Source: Alphaproteobacteria bacterium
Lineage (GTDB): Bacteria > Pseudomonadota > Alphaproteobacteria > CACIAM-22H2
NCBI GenBank assembly: GCA_016869915.1
Contig: VGDA01000002.1
Location: forward strand, 1 to 34,977
Reading direction: 5' to 3'
DNA: 34,977 bases
Shown here one piece after another: positions 25,778 to 33,938 of this stretch. The first letter of the stretch is position 1, and each line of letters opens with the position of its first letter. Position numbers and translations under genes: made by a program. The notes under the pieces were generated by a model. The model searched no databases. It was not told the DNA's origin and worked only from the letters and a program-made list of their open reading frames with translations.

Positions 25778-26314
25778 TCAGCGCCCCGTCGAGGAGGCCG
25801 GCTCCTGGCGGCTCGATGCGCCGTCGAGGCCGGCGAAGACCGTGCGACGCTCGATCTCGGCGACGTTGTCCGGGCGCGCGAAGGGCTCCGGCGCGGGCTC
25901 GCCGGGGCTGCGCGGGCGGCCGATGCCCGCGAAGAAGTTCTCGAGGCCCGGCGGCGACAGCACCCAGAGCATCTTCATCTCCGTCGTGCCCTCGTTGACG
26001 AACTTGTGCTTGCGCCACGGGCCCAGGTAGATCGTCGTGCCAGGGCGGATGGGATGCGGCACGCCGTCGACATAGGCCGTGCCCTCGCCCTGCACGAAGT
26101 GTAGCAACTCCTCGTTCTGGTCGTGCCAGTGCTCGCGGATGTAGCAGCCGGGCGCGATGGTCTGGATGCCCATCGACAGCGTGCGCGAGCCGGTCATCTC
26201 CGGGGTGACGTGGACGTCGCTGTATCCGTTGGCGGGGACCGGCTGCCAGTAGCTGCGCGCCTCGCCGGGCTGAACGACCACCGCCTCGCCGCGCTTCGTC
26301 GCACCATCGTCCAT
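25778..26314 (-). CDS. Cupin-domain protein
   Basis: The 178-residue protein has one cupin barrel. Motif 1 gives metal ligands His 62, His 64 and Glu 68 or 69 (REHWHDQNEELLHF) and motif 2 includes His 103 (GPWRKHKFVNEG). That arrangement can bind Fe, Mn or Zn and support dioxygenase, isomerase or other chemistry. The function is unknown. The C-terminal 50 residues are polar and proline-rich, probably disordered. The ATG at 26314 has GAGGGAG upstream. It forms a two-gene operon with the RutD-like hydrolase and is divergent from the amidase. Confidence 0.85.
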   Translation of the reverse strand: MDDGATKRGEAVVVQPGEARSYWQPVPANGYSDVHVTPEMTGSRTLSMGIQTIAPGCYIREHWHDQNEELLHFVQGEGTAYVDGVPHPIRPGTTIYLGPWRKHKFVNEGTTEMKMLWVLSPPGLENFFAGIGRPRSPGEPAPEPFARPDNVAEIERRTVFAGLDGASSRQEPASSTGR

Positions 26315-26391
26315 CGCGATGCTCCCTCGTGAGAAGACGCGCGATCCTAGCGCGGCTTGACGCGCCGCTTCCAGACGCCGCTAATCGGCCG
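26315..26391 (+). promoter_or_regulatory. Candidate promoter giving a leaderless amidase mRNA
   Basis: TTGACG at 26357-26362 and GCTAAT at 26380-26385 are 17 bases apart, a reasonable sigma70-like pair. The amidase ATG at 26392 lies only six bases after the -10 element, where transcription should begin, and no Shine-Dalgarno sequence precedes it. The message may therefore be leaderless. Confidence 0.45.
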
Positions 26392-27777
26392 ATGACCGAT
26401 CCCGCCGACCTGTCCGCCGTCGACATGCTTGCAGCATTCGCCGCGAGGCGCCTCTCCCCGGTGGAGGTGCTCGAGGCGGTCCTGGCGCGGATCGACCGCG
26501 CGGAGCCGTCGCTCCGCGCCCTCTACGCCCTCGATCCCGACGGCGCCCGCGCCGCGGCGCGGGAGAGCGAGGGGCGCTGGCTGCGCGGAGAGGCGCGCGG
26601 CCTCGAGGGCGTGCCCGCGACGATCAAGGAGAACATCGCCACGCGCGGCGTCCCCGTCCCGCTCGGCACGGCCGCGCGCGACCTCGTGCCAGCGCCCGCG
26701 GACGCGCCTCCCGCGGCGCGGCTGCGCGAGGCGGGCGCGGTGATCGTCGCCAAGACCACGATGCCCGACTACGGGATGCTCTCCTCGGGCCTCTCGAGCT
26801 TCCACCAGCCGGCGCGCAATCCCTGGAACACGGCGCTCAACCCCGGCGGCAGCTCCGCCGGGGCCGGCGCGGCCGCGGCCGCGGGCTACGGGCCGCTGCA
26901 TGTCGGCACGGACATCGGCGGCTCGATCCGCCTGCCTGCCGCGTGGTGCGGCGTCGCGGGGCTGAAGCCCAGCCTGGGCCGCGTGCCCATCGACCCGCCC
27001 TATTACGGCCGCGTCGCCGGCCCGATGACGCGCGAGGTGCGCGACGCGGCGCTGATGATGCGCGAGCTGTCGCGCCCGGACTGGCGCGATTCGATGAGCC
27101 TGCCGCCGCAGGCCATCGACTGGATGGACCTCAATCGCGACGTCCGCGGGCTGCGCGTGGGGCTCTGGCTCGATGCCGGGTTCGGCCTGCCCGTGGAGCC
27201 GGAGATCCGCGCCGCGGTGTCCGACGCGGCGCGGCGCTTCGCCGACGCCGGCGCGCATGTCGAGCCGATGGAGAGCTTCGTCACGCGGCGCATGCTCGAC
27301 GGGCTGGATGCGTTCTGGCGGCTGCGCAGCTGGACGGACATCTCCACCCTGCCCGCCGCGCGGCGCGAGAAGGTCCTTCCCTACATCCTGCGCTGGGCCG
27401 AGGGCGGGGCCGACCTGTCGGCCGAGGACGCGTATCACGGGATGAGCCAGATGATGGCGATGCGCGAGGCGGCGGTGCGCGCCTGCCAGCCCCACGACCT
27501 CGTGCTCTCGCCCGTCGCGCCCTGCGTGCAGTTCCCTGCGGAGTTCGCCGGCCCCACGAACGATCCCGCGCGGCCACTCGAGCACATCGGCTTCACCGTC
27601 GCATTCAACATGTCCGAGCAGCCGGCGATCTCCGTGAACGCGGGATGGACCCGCGACGGCATGCCGATCGGCCTGCAGATCGCCGGCCGGCGCTTCGACG
27701 ACCTCGGCGTGCTGCGCGCGGCGCGCGCCTGGGAGGCGATGCGCGGCCCGCAACGCCCCTGGCCGCGGATCGATTGA
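26392..27777 (+). CDS. Amidase (amidase signature family)
   Basis: The 461-residue enzyme hydrolyses an amide to acid and ammonia or amine. The Ser-cisSer-Lys triad is visible: Lys 79 (ATIKENIA), the cis-Ser region NPGGSSAGAG (about 151-160), and the nucleophile Ser 178 in VGTDIGGSIR. The C-terminal NMSEQPAISVNAGWTRDGMPIGLQIAGR is typical of GatA-like and AtzF-like amidases. It is not part of a gatCAB cluster, so a catabolic role is more likely than tRNA amidation. ATG 26392 starts the family-like sequence; upstream in-frame codons are not conserved-looking. Confidence 0.92.
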   Translation: MTDPADLSAVDMLAAFAARRLSPVEVLEAVLARIDRAEPSLRALYALDPDGARAAARESEGRWLRGEARGLEGVPATIKENIATRGVPVPLGTAARDLVPAPADAPPAARLREAGAVIVAKTTMPDYGMLSSGLSSFHQPARNPWNTALNPGGSSAGAGAAAAAGYGPLHVGTDIGGSIRLPAAWCGVAGLKPSLGRVPIDPPYYGRVAGPMTREVRDAALMMRELSRPDWRDSMSLPPQAIDWMDLNRDVRGLRVGLWLDAGFGLPVEPEIRAAVSDAARRFADAGAHVEPMESFVTRRMLDGLDAFWRLRSWTDISTLPAARREKVLPYILRWAEGGADLSAEDAYHGMSQMMAMREAAVRACQPHDLVLSPVAPCVQFPAEFAGPTNDPARPLEHIGFTVAFNMSEQPAISVNAGWTRDGMPIGLQIAGRRFDDLGVLRAARAWEAMRGPQRPWPRID

Positions 27778-27854
27778 ACCTTGCAAGGCTGCGCGGCGGG
27801 GATTAACCCCTCGCGGGCGGGCGCCATGCCCGCGACGCCGAGGAGAGACACCAC

Positions 27855-28491
27855 ATGCGCTTGCGCCCAGCCTCCGCCGCCATCGCCCTCGCGGCCACGG
27901 CCTTCCTCGTGCTCGCGGCACCCGCCCCGCCATGGCGGGAAATCCGCTCGACGACTCGGCTGCCTGCGCCGGCTCCCTGATCGGCAACGCCACGGCGGAT
28001 CTCTCGCAGGGGCGCGAGGACCGGTTCGACGAGGGCGTCGACCTCGCCTATGCCGGCTACCTCACCCATGTCTTCGCGGCCAAGGGCGCGTACAAGCAGG
28101 CCGACCTCGAGCTCGCCGACAAGATCCTCGCCATCAACACCGACCGCGTCATCTCTCGCAGGGCCGCGAGGACCGCTTCGACGAGGGCGTCGACCTCGCC
28201 TATGCCGGCTACCTCACCCATGTCTTCGCGGCCAAGGGCGCGTACAAGCAGGCCGACCTCGAGCTCGCCGACAAGATCCTCGCCATCAACACCGACCGCG
28301 TCATCGAGGCCGCGAATTCCAATGCCTTCGACGCCGAGGTCTACGAGCAGATCGTCGCCTGCTCGCAGTTCCTCGCGCTCCAGGTCATGCGCAACGCGGC
28401 CGTCTACGCCGACAACGCCAAGCGCATCGCCGCGCTCTCGGCCGACAACAAGAACCGCATCCGCAGGCTGGTGAAGGCCGGCCGCCGCTGA
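27855..28491 (+). CDS. Secreted protein of unknown function, frame disrupted twice
   Basis: I do not recognise a family. The ATG at 27855 has AGGAGAG seven bases upstream and encodes a signal peptide (MRLRPASAAIALAATAFLVLAA). The frame then shifts at a C-run (27925-27928); one extra C would join the signal to AMAGNPLDDSAACAG. A 152-bp duplication (27999-28305) shifts it again. With both repaired the protein is 161 residues, or 135 if started at the ATG at 27932. The mature part is mostly helical-looking (EDRFDEGVDLAYAGYL, YKQADLELADKILAI, AEVYEQIVACSQFLALQVMR) with two cysteines that could pair. It ends in a basic tail. Its role is unknown. Confidence 0.6.
27999..28305 (+). repeat. 152-bp imperfect tandem duplication, frameshifting
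   Basis: The period is 152 bp. Near their left ends the two copies differ at two wobble bases (GGG/GGC at 28012/28164, and CGG/CGC a few codons later). Both changes are synonymous in the reading frame of the secreted protein. The remaining bases match. Confidence 0.97.
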
Positions 28492-28503
28492 GGCGCGGCC
28501 CCG

Positions 28504-29538
28504 TCAGCTGCGCCAGGGCAGGACGCGGCCGGTGACGACGACGTGCTGGCCCTGGGTGACGCGCGCCGCCCAGGCCTGGGCGATGACGATGCCGTCGACG
28601 CCCGCGCGCACCGGCCAGGGCTCCATGTCGATGCGCTCGAAGTCGTGGATCCAGCCGACCACGTCGCCCGCCTTCACGGCGCTGCCACAGGCGATCGCCT
28701 CCTCGTAGAGGCCGCCGAAGGGCGCGACGGAGAAGCAGGCGCGGTCGACCATCGCGACCTTGCGCTGCGTGCCGTCGCGATGGTGGTCGATCTTCTCGAT
28801 GCGCCCGCCCAGCTGGCCATGGCGGATGGCGGCGGCGAGGACGCCCTGGCGGCCCCACCGCACGCCATTCGCCTGCACGGCCTCGCCCCAGCCGAGCTCG
28901 GTGCCGACGGTGACCTTGCCGAGGCGCTCGGCCTCGGAAGGCAGCAGCCCGGGTGTCTCGTTCTGGTAGCTCATCACCAGCGGCGTGCCGAACCAGCGCG
29001 CGGTCTCCTCGATGTCGCGCGCCTGCGCCGGGTCCTCGACCTCGTGGAAGCTCGCGACCTGCGCGAAGCGGGTGCCGCCGCCGGAATGGAGGTCGATGAC
29101 GACATGGACATGCGGCCAGATCGCCTCGCGCACGAAGGCGGCGATGCGGTGCGTGATGCCGGCGAGCGCCGGCGTCCGGCCCGCGCCCTCGATGAAGGCG
29201 CGGTTGAGGTTCACGCCGTCGTCGGCGCGCGATTCGCGGGTGCCGGCGCGGAAGGCCGGCGGGTTCAGCACCGGCACGAGGATGACGCGTCCCTCGACGT
29301 CCGCGACGTCGATCTCGCGCTGGAGGCGGTGCAGGACGACCGGCCCCTCGTACTCGTTGCCGTGGTTGGAGCCGAAGGCGACGAGCCCCCTGCCCGGCCG
29401 CGCGCGCGGCCCGACGAACACGGTGAGCGGGACGAGGTGGTCGCCCCAGATCGAGTCATGCTCGAGCGCGACCCAGTAGTCGCGCCTGCCGCGCGTCTCG
29501 AGGTCCAGCTGCTGCGGCTTGACGATCGGGCGGTCCAT
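28504..29538 (-). CDS. Succinylglutamate desuccinylase/aspartoacylase family deacylase
   Basis: The 344-residue zinc-dependent deacylase or peptidase has the AstE/AspA/M14-like signature: SNHGNEYEG (zinc ligands His and Glu), the NPPAFRAGTRES and NLNRAF substrate-binding segments, and VIDLHSGG (third zinc ligand). The later GTELGWGE Glu is likely catalytic. The C-terminal beta domain (KAGDVVGWIHDFERI) is as in this family. Members remove acyl groups from N-acyl amino acids; relatives include the N-acetyl-diaminobutyrate deacetylase DoeB, but no other ectoine gene is present. TGAGGAGCG before the ATG at 29538 is the ribosome site. It is the last gene of the minus-strand operon. Confidence 0.88.
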   Translation of the reverse strand: MDRPIVKPQQLDLETRGRRDYWVALEHDSIWGDHLVPLTVFVGPRARPGRGLVAFGSNHGNEYEGPVVLHRLQREIDVADVEGRVILVPVLNPPAFRAGTRESRADDGVNLNRAFIEGAGRTPALAGITHRIAAFVREAIWPHVHVVIDLHSGGGTRFAQVASFHEVEDPAQARDIEETARWFGTPLVMSYQNETPGLLPSEAERLGKVTVGTELGWGEAVQANGVRWGRQGVLAAAIRHGQLGGRIEKIDHHRDGTQRKVAMVDRACFSVAPFGGLYEEAIACGSAVKAGDVVGWIHDFERIDMEPWPVRAGVDGIVIAQAWAARVTQGQHVVVTGRVLPWRS

Positions 29539-29548
29539 GGCTCGCTCC

Positions 29549-30721
29549 TCAGTTGACGCGATGCGCGCGGATGAAGTCCTCGTCGACGCCGACGCCGATG
29601 CCGACCGCGTCCGGGATCGCGACGGTCCCGTCCGCCTCGAGGCGGAAGGGCTGCGTGGTGATCCCCCGCGTGAGCAGGCTCTGGCTGACGTTGAACTCGA
29701 CGAAGCGCGCGCGCGGCAGGGTTGCGAGCAGTTGCAGGCTGTAGCCGGTCAGCAGGTGCGTGAGCCAGGAATGCGGCACGAGGTCGATGCCCGCCTCCTG
29801 CGCGAGCTGGGCCACGCGCCGGGCGACCGTGATGCCTCCGCAGCGCGACAGGTCCGGCTGGACCACGTCGACGCAGCCCTGCCGGATGAAGCGCTCGAAC
29901 TCCCAGTGCGTCGCGACCTGCTCGCCCGCGGCGATCGGCACCGGCGAGTTGGCGCGCACCCAGGCATATTGCTCGAAATCCTCGGGATGGATGAAGTCCT
30001 CGACCCAGCCGACGCCGTGGGCGGCGAGCCACTCGCACATGGCCAGGGCCTCGCGCCGCGAGCGCGGCTCCCCCCAGCGCTTCCATCCCGCCGGATACCA
30101 GCCGGGATCGACGAGCAGCGCGCGATCGGGCCCCAGCGCCTCGCGCGCGGCGGCGACGAGCTCGCGGTCGCGGCCGGGATCCTCGCCGAACACGCCCCAG
30201 CCGAACTTCACGGCGCGGAAGCCCCGCGCGACATAGCCAAGCGCCGCCTCGCGCATGCCGTCGGGCGTCTCGCGGAACAGCGTCGAGGCATAGGCGACCA
30301 CGCTTTCGCGGCGCCTGCCGCCGAGCAGCGCGGCCAGCGGCATGCCTGCCGCCTGCGCGCGGATCGACCAGAGGCAGTTGTCGATCGCCGACATGCACTG
30401 CATGGCAAGGCCGCGGCGACCGTAATAGGCGCTGCCCACGTACATGCGGTCCCAGAGCCGCTCCACTTGCAGCGGATCCTCGCCGACCAGCATCTCGGAG
30501 AGCGTGCGGAAGCCGAGGATCGACATGCCCTGCCCGGCGATCACCGCGACCGCGGCCGGCGCGAGCGTCTCGACATCGGCCCAGCCGACCAGTCCCTCGT
30601 CGGTCGCGACGCGCACGACGAGCTGCCAGTCGCCGTTGTCGCTCGCCTCCTCGCCGCCGGCGGAGGCGCCATAGCCCTGCTGGCCGCGCAGCAGGATCGG
30701 CTCCACCGCGACGATCCTCAT
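29549..30721 (-). CDS. Mandelate racemase/muconate lactonizing enzyme family protein
   Basis: The 390-residue enolase-superfamily enzyme abstracts a proton alpha to a carboxylate, usually to dehydrate a sugar acid or epimerise. Metal ligands Asp (LLVDPGW), Glu (WVEDFI) and Glu (AAGEQ) are present. An Asp in QPDLSRCGG and a His in VPHSW are 27 residues apart, the same spacing as the mandelate racemase Asp-His dyad. The usual Lys-x-Lys reads VKFGWG, so only the first lysine is clear. That suggests an activity using the His side. The ATG at 30721 overlaps the stop of the next-upstream gene. The substrate is unknown. Confidence 0.9.
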   Translation of the reverse strand: MRIVAVEPILLRGQQGYGASAGGEEASDNGDWQLVVRVATDEGLVGWADVETLAPAAVAVIAGQGMSILGFRTLSEMLVGEDPLQVERLWDRMYVGSAYYGRRGLAMQCMSAIDNCLWSIRAQAAGMPLAALLGGRRRESVVAYASTLFRETPDGMREAALGYVARGFRAVKFGWGVFGEDPGRDRELVAAAREALGPDRALLVDPGWYPAGWKRWGEPRSRREALAMCEWLAAHGVGWVEDFIHPEDFEQYAWVRANSPVPIAAGEQVATHWEFERFIRQGCVDVVQPDLSRCGGITVARRVAQLAQEAGIDLVPHSWLTHLLTGYSLQLLATLPRARFVEFNVSQSLLTRGITTQPFRLEADGTVAIPDAVGIGVGVDEDFIRAHRVN

Positions 30722-32139
30722 GGCGCCGGCGACGCCATCATGAGGTCCGAGGCGAGGCGCACCGCCTCGCGCGTCAGCGCAGCTGCCGCCTCCGGCGCAT
30801 AGGGCGTCGCCCACTCCACCTCGTAGCCGCTGGAGCGGAAATCCTCGGCGTTGGGGACGTAGCCGTCCCAGCCATTGGTGTAGCCGCCGAAATGCAGGAA
30901 GGGCGCGGCGTCGGAGGCGCGGATGTCGGCGCCGATGCGCGCGAAGGGCTCGAGCGGCGCGCCAACGAGCACCGCGTCGCCGATGCGCGTGGCGTGCAGC
31001 TCGATGTCGACCGCGCGGCGATTGGCGCAGAAACGGCCCCAATGCGCGCCCATCTGCGCGCGCTTGGCGCGGAAATTGGCGGCCGCGAGCTCCGCCGGCG
31101 TGGCGACCGAGCGGTCGATGGCGCGCACGGCCGCGGTCGCGGCCTCGGACTGCGCGTCTAGCTCGTCGACGTCGCCATAGGCGCGCACGGGCAGCGCGAT
31201 GCGGCGGCTCTCCACGGCGAGGACCTGGGGCGCGGAAGGCAACTCGTCGTCGACCCAGATGCCGAGCGGCGCGCCGGACTCGACGACATGGTCGAAGCGC
31301 TTGCGGATCCGGCGCGTCGAGAGGCCGATGGCGACGCGCGCGGCGTCGAGGCCGATCTCCGTGCCCATGCGCCGCGGCGCGTCACGGTCGGCGACCAGGG
31401 CCTCGCGCGGGATCTGGTCGCCCGCGCAGCCCTGCAGGAAGAGGCAGTGCCCGCCGACGGACTGCTCGACGATGCGCTTGAGATGGCCGGGATAGTCGGG
31501 GCTCACGAGGCGGTTCCCGTGCGCGAGCACGATCGGATGGGTCCCGTATCCGACGATGGTCGCGATCGGCCGGCCGTCGAGCGCGTCGATCCTGAGGACG
31601 CTGAGGACGGGGTCGCGGTATCCGTCCCAGTTCTGCGACACGACCACGCGTCCGTCGGGAAGCGCGAGGCGGCGGTTCACCGTCACCTCGCTGCGCCCGT
31701 AGCCCGAGGCGCTGCGCGCCGGGCGCAGCGCGGCGCGAGCGGCGCGCGCGGCCTCGCGCAGCGCGTCGAGCACCTTCGCGCGATAGGCGGGCACGAGCTC
31801 CATGCCGGGAAGCTGCGCCTGCGTGCCGAAGCCATGCGTCGCCCAGGGCGGCCCGGAATGCGTGTGGGTGAAGGACAGCCGCACATGCTCCGGCGCGAGG
31901 CCGAGCTCCTCGCCGACCACGGCGCGCAGCTCGCGGCTCTCCTCGCTCGACATCAGCAGGAAGTCGAGGTCGACGATCGACGCGCGCACGCCGCCCTGCT
32001 CGAGCAGCAGGATCGTGGCCAGCAGCGGCAGGTCGATGCCCTCCGCGCGGTCATGCGTGCGCGCGCCCCAGTTGACATGCGCGATCCCTATCGGCGGCGT
32101 CATGTCCGCGCGGCCGGCGCCGGCCATGAGATGCGTCAT
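30718..32139 (-). CDS. Neutral/alkaline ceramidase-like protein
   Basis: The product has 473 residues and belongs to the neutral/alkaline non-lysosomal ceramidase-like family (zinc amidases), though it lacks a signal peptide and is shorter than true ceramidases. The start MAGAGRADMTPPIG, THTHSGP (residues 91-97, zinc His), VGYGTHPIVLA and FLQGCAGDQIP fit that family. Relatives with this form occur in bacterial catabolic clusters and may act on other amides. Its ATG overlaps the mutase-like gene's stop, and its TGA overlaps the enolase start. The lack of a signal peptide implies a cytoplasmic role. Confidence 0.85.
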   Translation of the reverse strand: MTHLMAGAGRADMTPPIGIAHVNWGARTHDRAEGIDLPLLATILLLEQGGVRASIVDLDFLLMSSEESRELRAVVGEELGLAPEHVRLSFTHTHSGPPWATHGFGTQAQLPGMELVPAYRAKVLDALREAARAARAALRPARSASGYGRSEVTVNRRLALPDGRVVVSQNWDGYRDPVLSVLRIDALDGRPIATIVGYGTHPIVLAHGNRLVSPDYPGHLKRIVEQSVGGHCLFLQGCAGDQIPREALVADRDAPRRMGTEIGLDAARVAIGLSTRRIRKRFDHVVESGAPLGIWVDDELPSAPQVLAVESRRIALPVRAYGDVDELDAQSEAATAAVRAIDRSVATPAELAAANFRAKRAQMGAHWGRFCANRRAVDIELHATRIGDAVLVGAPLEPFARIGADIRASDAAPFLHFGGYTNGWDGYVPNAEDFRSSGYEVEWATPYAPEAAAALTREAVRLASDLMMASPAP

Positions 32140-33935
32140 GGCGTCCTCCCCTTCTTCTTCTCGCGTGCCATCCTTGCCAGTGGCAGGACGAGGTCGTCGG
32201 GCGTCGTGCAGGGCGTGGCGCCCGCCGCGGCGATGTCGGCCGAGACGTCCACGGGCAGCGACGTGTTCGAGTTCTGCGGCACCTGGTTGAGGCGCCCACC
32301 GATGAAGACGGGGATCTGCAGCCCGGCCTCGCGCATTGCCGCGCGCAGCGCCTGCATGTAGTCGAGGGCGACACCGTTGTAGGTCGAGAGCGCGATCGCG
32401 TCGGCCCGGCTCGCGCGCGCCTTCGCGACGAGGTTCGCCGGGTCCGCATGCACGCCCGCGTCGACGATCCCGACGCCGACGCCTCGCAGGATCTCCTCGA
32501 TCAGGATCTTCCCGTATTCGTGGACGTCGGTGCAGGCGACGACCGCGCTCAGGCCGGCGCCCGAGAGGTCCGCGCGCATCGCCGGATCGAAGCCGCGGAT
32601 CTTCTTCTCGGCGGCGCGGGCGAGCGCCGTCATCGTCGTCGAGGGTACGTACGGCCTGCGCCCGCGTGGCGCCGCCGCGTCCTCGACGCCCGGCCCGTAG
32701 AGCTCCTCGAGGCGCTTCGGGCCGATGCGCCGGATGGCGAGCAGGAGCTCGAAGGCGTCGTCGGTGCGGATGCCGGCCTCGCGCAAGCCGGAGAGCACGC
32801 GGTCGCGGAAGCGCTCGCCGCCGGCGACGATCGCGTCGGCGATGGCGTCGGTGCGCGGCAGGTCGACCATCGGCAGCCAGAGCTCCGACTGCTCGACGAG
32901 CTTGGCGCAGACGAGCTGGACGTCGATCACCTCGTCGATGTCGGGGATGCGCACGCCCTCGGTGATCGGCACGGGATTGATCGCGTGGCCCGAGGGCATC
33001 AGCCGCTGGCCCAGCGCGTCGGCGAGCAGGTAGGCGCTGAGCCCGCCGTAGTTGGAGACGCGGTCGGCCTCGTAGACCACGGTGTTGCCGTAGATCATCG
33101 TGCCCGGCACCGCCTCGCGGCCGCGCGCCAGCGCGCGCTGGAAGGCAAGCCGCGTCGCCGGGTCGGTGAAGGTGTTGCCGAAGCAGTGCGAGAGGCGCCC
33201 GCCGAGCAGGTCCTCGACGACATGGCGCTCGAGCAGCGCGGCGCCGAACGTGCAGGACAGGTCCGTGAAGAGCGGCGCGAAGCCGTCGAAGCCGTCGTCG
33301 AGGTTCGAGTGGATCAGCACCTCGACCGGCTGCGCGGCCATGAGCGCCAGCGCCTCGACCGTCGCCTCGGTCGTCGCGACGTCGTCGTGCCACTCGGGAA
33401 GGCGGAAGGTGAAGTACTGGCCGAGATTGCCGACCGATGTCGCGCCGGCGGCGAGCGCGGCGACGGTGTTCTCCACCGCCGAGGGCATGCCGATCACGAA
33501 GTCCCCGAAATGCGGGGCCACCGGTGCCTCGGAGGTGAGCGCGACGAAGTCCTCGACGCCCTCGAGGATCATGCCGGTGCCGCGCCCGCGCTCGGCGCGG
33601 CTGGCGGCGGGATGGCCCATCGACCAGTCGAGGCAGATGCCGTAGCGGTCGACGCGCAACCCCTGGCGGTCGAGCGCGTTCCAGATCTCGAACCACGCGC
33701 GGCGGCTCTTCGACTTGTCCCGGAAGCCGATCTGCGCGTGCTGCATGATCGCGCCCCCGGCCATGCGCCTGCGCTTGTACTCGGCCTCCGAGGGCACGTC
33801 GTGGTGGGACAGGAACCTGCCGCGCGCCACCTGGGCGACGCGCGCGAGCGCGCGGCCGCGCGCGACGACCTCGCCGCAATCCGGCAGCGCGGCCTCGGGC
33901 AGGACCTCGGCGCGCGCGAGGGGACGGGCCGCCAT
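32136..33935 (-). CDS. B12-dependent mutase-like protein, single chain with C-terminal cobalamin domain
   Basis: The 599-residue protein ends in a cobalamin-binding domain: DVHEYG (470-475) fits the DxHxxG motif, STY (518-520) sits where S-x-L/T is usual, and GG in VFIGGRLN (546-547) completes the pattern. The first 440 residues look like a TIM-barrel mutase domain (RAWFEIWNALDRQGLRVDRYG, FGDFVIGMPSAVENTVAALAAGATSVGNLGQYF, VLIHSNLDDGFDGF). The nearest type by architecture is glutamate/methylaspartate mutase, whose E and S parts would here be fused, but I cannot confirm the substrate. It probably rearranges a carbon skeleton by a radical mechanism. No reactivating factor is visible in the window. 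Confidence 0.75.
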   Translation of the reverse strand: MAARPLARAEVLPEAALPDCGEVVARGRALARVAQVARGRFLSHHDVPSEAEYKRRRMAGGAIMQHAQIGFRDKSKSRRAWFEIWNALDRQGLRVDRYGICLDWSMGHPAASRAERGRGTGMILEGVEDFVALTSEAPVAPHFGDFVIGMPSAVENTVAALAAGATSVGNLGQYFTFRLPEWHDDVATTEATVEALALMAAQPVEVLIHSNLDDGFDGFAPLFTDLSCTFGAALLERHVVEDLLGGRLSHCFGNTFTDPATRLAFQRALARGREAVPGTMIYGNTVVYEADRVSNYGGLSAYLLADALGQRLMPSGHAINPVPITEGVRIPDIDEVIDVQLVCAKLVEQSELWLPMVDLPRTDAIADAIVAGGERFRDRVLSGLREAGIRTDDAFELLLAIRRIGPKRLEELYGPGVEDAAAPRGRRPYVPSTTMTALARAAEKKIRGFDPAMRADLSGAGLSAVVACTDVHEYGKILIEEILRGVGVGIVDAGVHADPANLVAKARASRADAIALSTYNGVALDYMQALRAAMREAGLQIPVFIGGRLNQVPQNSNTSLPVDVSADIAAAGATPCTTPDDLVLPLARMAREKKKGRTP

Positions 33936-33938
33936 GCC

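Noticed and set aside
31592..31609. Nine-base direct repeat (CTGAGGACG twice) in the ceramidase-like gene
   Set aside because: The encoded DPVLSVLRID has the same length as the family pattern D-P-x-x-x-V-L-R-x-D, so nothing appears inserted.
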